Source: Jaminaea rosea
Taxonomy: Eukaryota > Basidiomycota > Exobasidiomycetes > Microstromatales
Assembly (NCBI RefSeq): GCF_003144245.1
Contig: NW_020289976.1
Coordinates: 372,001 to 436,000 of the forward strand
DNA: 64,000 bases
Reading direction: 5' to 3'
Below are positions 62,845 to 64,000 of the stretch, piece after piece. Position 1 is the first letter of the stretch. Every line of letters begins with the position of its first letter. Position numbers and translations under genes: made by a program. A model generated the notes under the pieces. It was not told the origin of the DNA, searched no databases, and saw only the letters and a program-made list of their open reading frames with translations.

Positions 62845-64000
62845 TTACCACTCGAGCTCGAGCGCCTCTTCCACTGATCCAACAGCCTTGGCGCCCATCA
62901 ACCCCAAGTCGAAGCGGAAGCTCTGCCCACGCTTGATACCTCGCAGGGGCGAAGCGTCGGGCTGGTCCGAGGGTCGAATGGTCCCATCGCGACCCCAGTC
63001 ATCCTCCCCTTCCCTTGGCGCAGCCTCAGCCGCCTCGGCTGCCTGTGTGATGCTCGCCCCTCCACCGCGCAGCGCAGAGGGTGCTCCATTGACATCGCTC
63101 TTCTCCGCAGGCGCAGCATTCGCATCCGGTCCTGGCGGCCTCGGCGCCTCCAAGATGCATGATATGCCAACAGTACGAACGGCCTGTCTCATCATCTTGA
63201 TCTGGCTATCAGCGAGCGTTCCCGTGTTGAGCATCAAGAAGCGATCGAACGGGATGACAATCGTCTGCCACTCATCCCCAGCTGCAGGGTCGAGCCAGAT
63301 GCGGTGCTGGAAGAGGTCAGAGGTTACCGGCCCGTCCGTTTGAATGTTGGCGAAGAACTTGGGGCCCAGTGGCTCGTCCATTCCGTGGCCTAGAGCGGCA
63401 CGAGCTCGCTGTTGAGGAGTCAAGGATGAGAAGCTTTCACTACGGCCACTGTTGAGGCTGCTCCGATCGCCGGGAGAGGCGTCGATTTGGCTGAGCGGAG
63501 AGGGTGGGGCTGGTGGGCGCGGGGACGTGGCGAAGAGGGAGTTGCGGACTCGGAGGGCGAGGTAGGAGTGGAGAGATGTGTCCCATGTCTGAGCGCCGAA
63601 GAGGGTGGGACGATTCTACGACGCACAATGACAGAGTAACAGCAGGGTCAGTACGAGAATGCTGCATGTATGCAGCTGCGAAGTCCCTCTCTGCTCACCC
63701 TCGTTCTCATTCCGGCGTACCCGGTCCTCTGGATTGGCGCATTCCTAGGTAGCTGGTTGCTCAGCGTACCAAAGAAGCGGCCGTGTCCCTCGTCGACGCC
63801 CAGCTTGACGTCGGAGAGACCTCCGATGTCTTTATCGGATCCCGTAGCAAATCCATCGAGATCCTTTTGCGACTTGATGGAGAAGAGGTGAATTGGCTTC
63901 TTGGTGGCTGTCCCGGGATTGACCTCGAGTCGCATGACCGAAGCTGCGCCATCCCTGACGACTTCGAGACTGCGTCCCAAGGCGGCTGTAAAGGCTTTAC
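62845..64000 (-). CDS. CIA30/NDUFAF1 mitochondrial complex I assembly factor (partial, 5' end off the edge)
   Basis: This is the complex I intermediate-associated protein of the mitochondrial matrix, needed for NADH dehydrogenase assembly. Visible exons on the minus strand are 64000-63699 (partial) and 63615-62845, with an intron of 83 nt. The splice joins GYAGMRTRNRPTLFGAQTWD, as in the family. Conserved blocks are IGGLSDVKLGVDEGHGRFFG, LALRVRN, KFFANIQTDGPVTSDLFQHR, WQTIVIPFDRF and RTVGISCILE. An insertion rich in Ala/Glu/Gly separates the last conserved strand from the C-terminal SFRFDLGLMGAKAV. The N-terminal targeting sequence is outside the window. Presence of this gene implies a functional rotenone-sensitive complex I, unlike in budding yeast. 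Confidence 0.93.

Overview
This window is nuclear DNA of a compact fungal genome, most likely a basidiomycete and plausibly a smut-type yeast of the Ustilaginomycotina; the class is inference. The support is as follows. Every recognisable protein is a fungal-type eukaryotic one. The introns are tiny: 28 could be placed, all 60-87 nt, with GTRNGN-like donors and YAG acceptors. Long Ser/Ala/Pro/Gln-rich disordered regions surround short conserved domains. The DNA is GC-rich and genes on both strands lie a few hundred bases apart. I see no transposon, virus-derived element, CRISPR array, rRNA or tRNA gene. The window holds 18 full or nearly full protein genes plus a partial gene at each edge.

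Layout from left to right. A partial minus-strand reading frame runs off the left edge (1-486). Next is a 1595-residue inositol polyphosphate 5-phosphatase (minus, 936-5723), divergent from the TREX-2 mRNA export scaffold SAC3 (plus, 6298-11013). Convergent with SAC3 is valyl-tRNA synthetase (minus, 11098-14612). A METTL21/Rkm5-like lysine methyltransferase (minus, 14808-16067) shares a 200-nt divergent promoter with an Rrt8/EI24-like membrane protein (plus, 16268-17614). A large disordered protein of unknown function (minus, 17846-21757) is divergent from the checkpoint clamp subunit Rad9 (plus, 22161-24392).

Then comes a long minus-strand block. It holds a peroxisomal ABCD half-transporter (24692-27514), a giant universal-stress-domain protein (27949-30594), a Caf120/Skg3-type PH-domain protein (31034-36054), the AAA ATPase CDC48 (36906-39676), uracil phosphoribosyltransferase FUR1 (40267-41361), an iron-regulator-type GATA factor (41619-44245) and an unknown four-helix membrane protein (45300-46701). 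A 1.7-kb divergent spacer leads to pyruvate carboxylase (plus, 48407-52249). The right end holds a divergent AGC kinase (minus, 52650-56981), glycogen debranching enzyme (plus, 57902-62744) and a partial CIA30 complex I assembly factor (minus, 62845 to the right edge).

These are mostly housekeeping genes with no evident cluster logic. They cover translation, mRNA export and turnover, protein quality control, DNA damage signalling, anaplerosis, glycogen and fatty-acid metabolism, and pyrimidine salvage. I found no convincing undescribed multi-gene system. The most unusual items are single-gene architectures: a 5-phosphatase whose catalytic fold is split by three long disordered insertions, a kinase with a degenerate Gly loop and DFA instead of DFG, a GATA factor that keeps the iron-sensing Cys motif but has one zinc finger plus long His-rich tracts, and a valyl-tRNA synthetase gene whose start codons predict both mitochondrial and cytosolic enzyme.

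Gene models were spliced by hand from reading-frame continuity, protein-family knowledge and splice-site consensus. No alignment or search was run.
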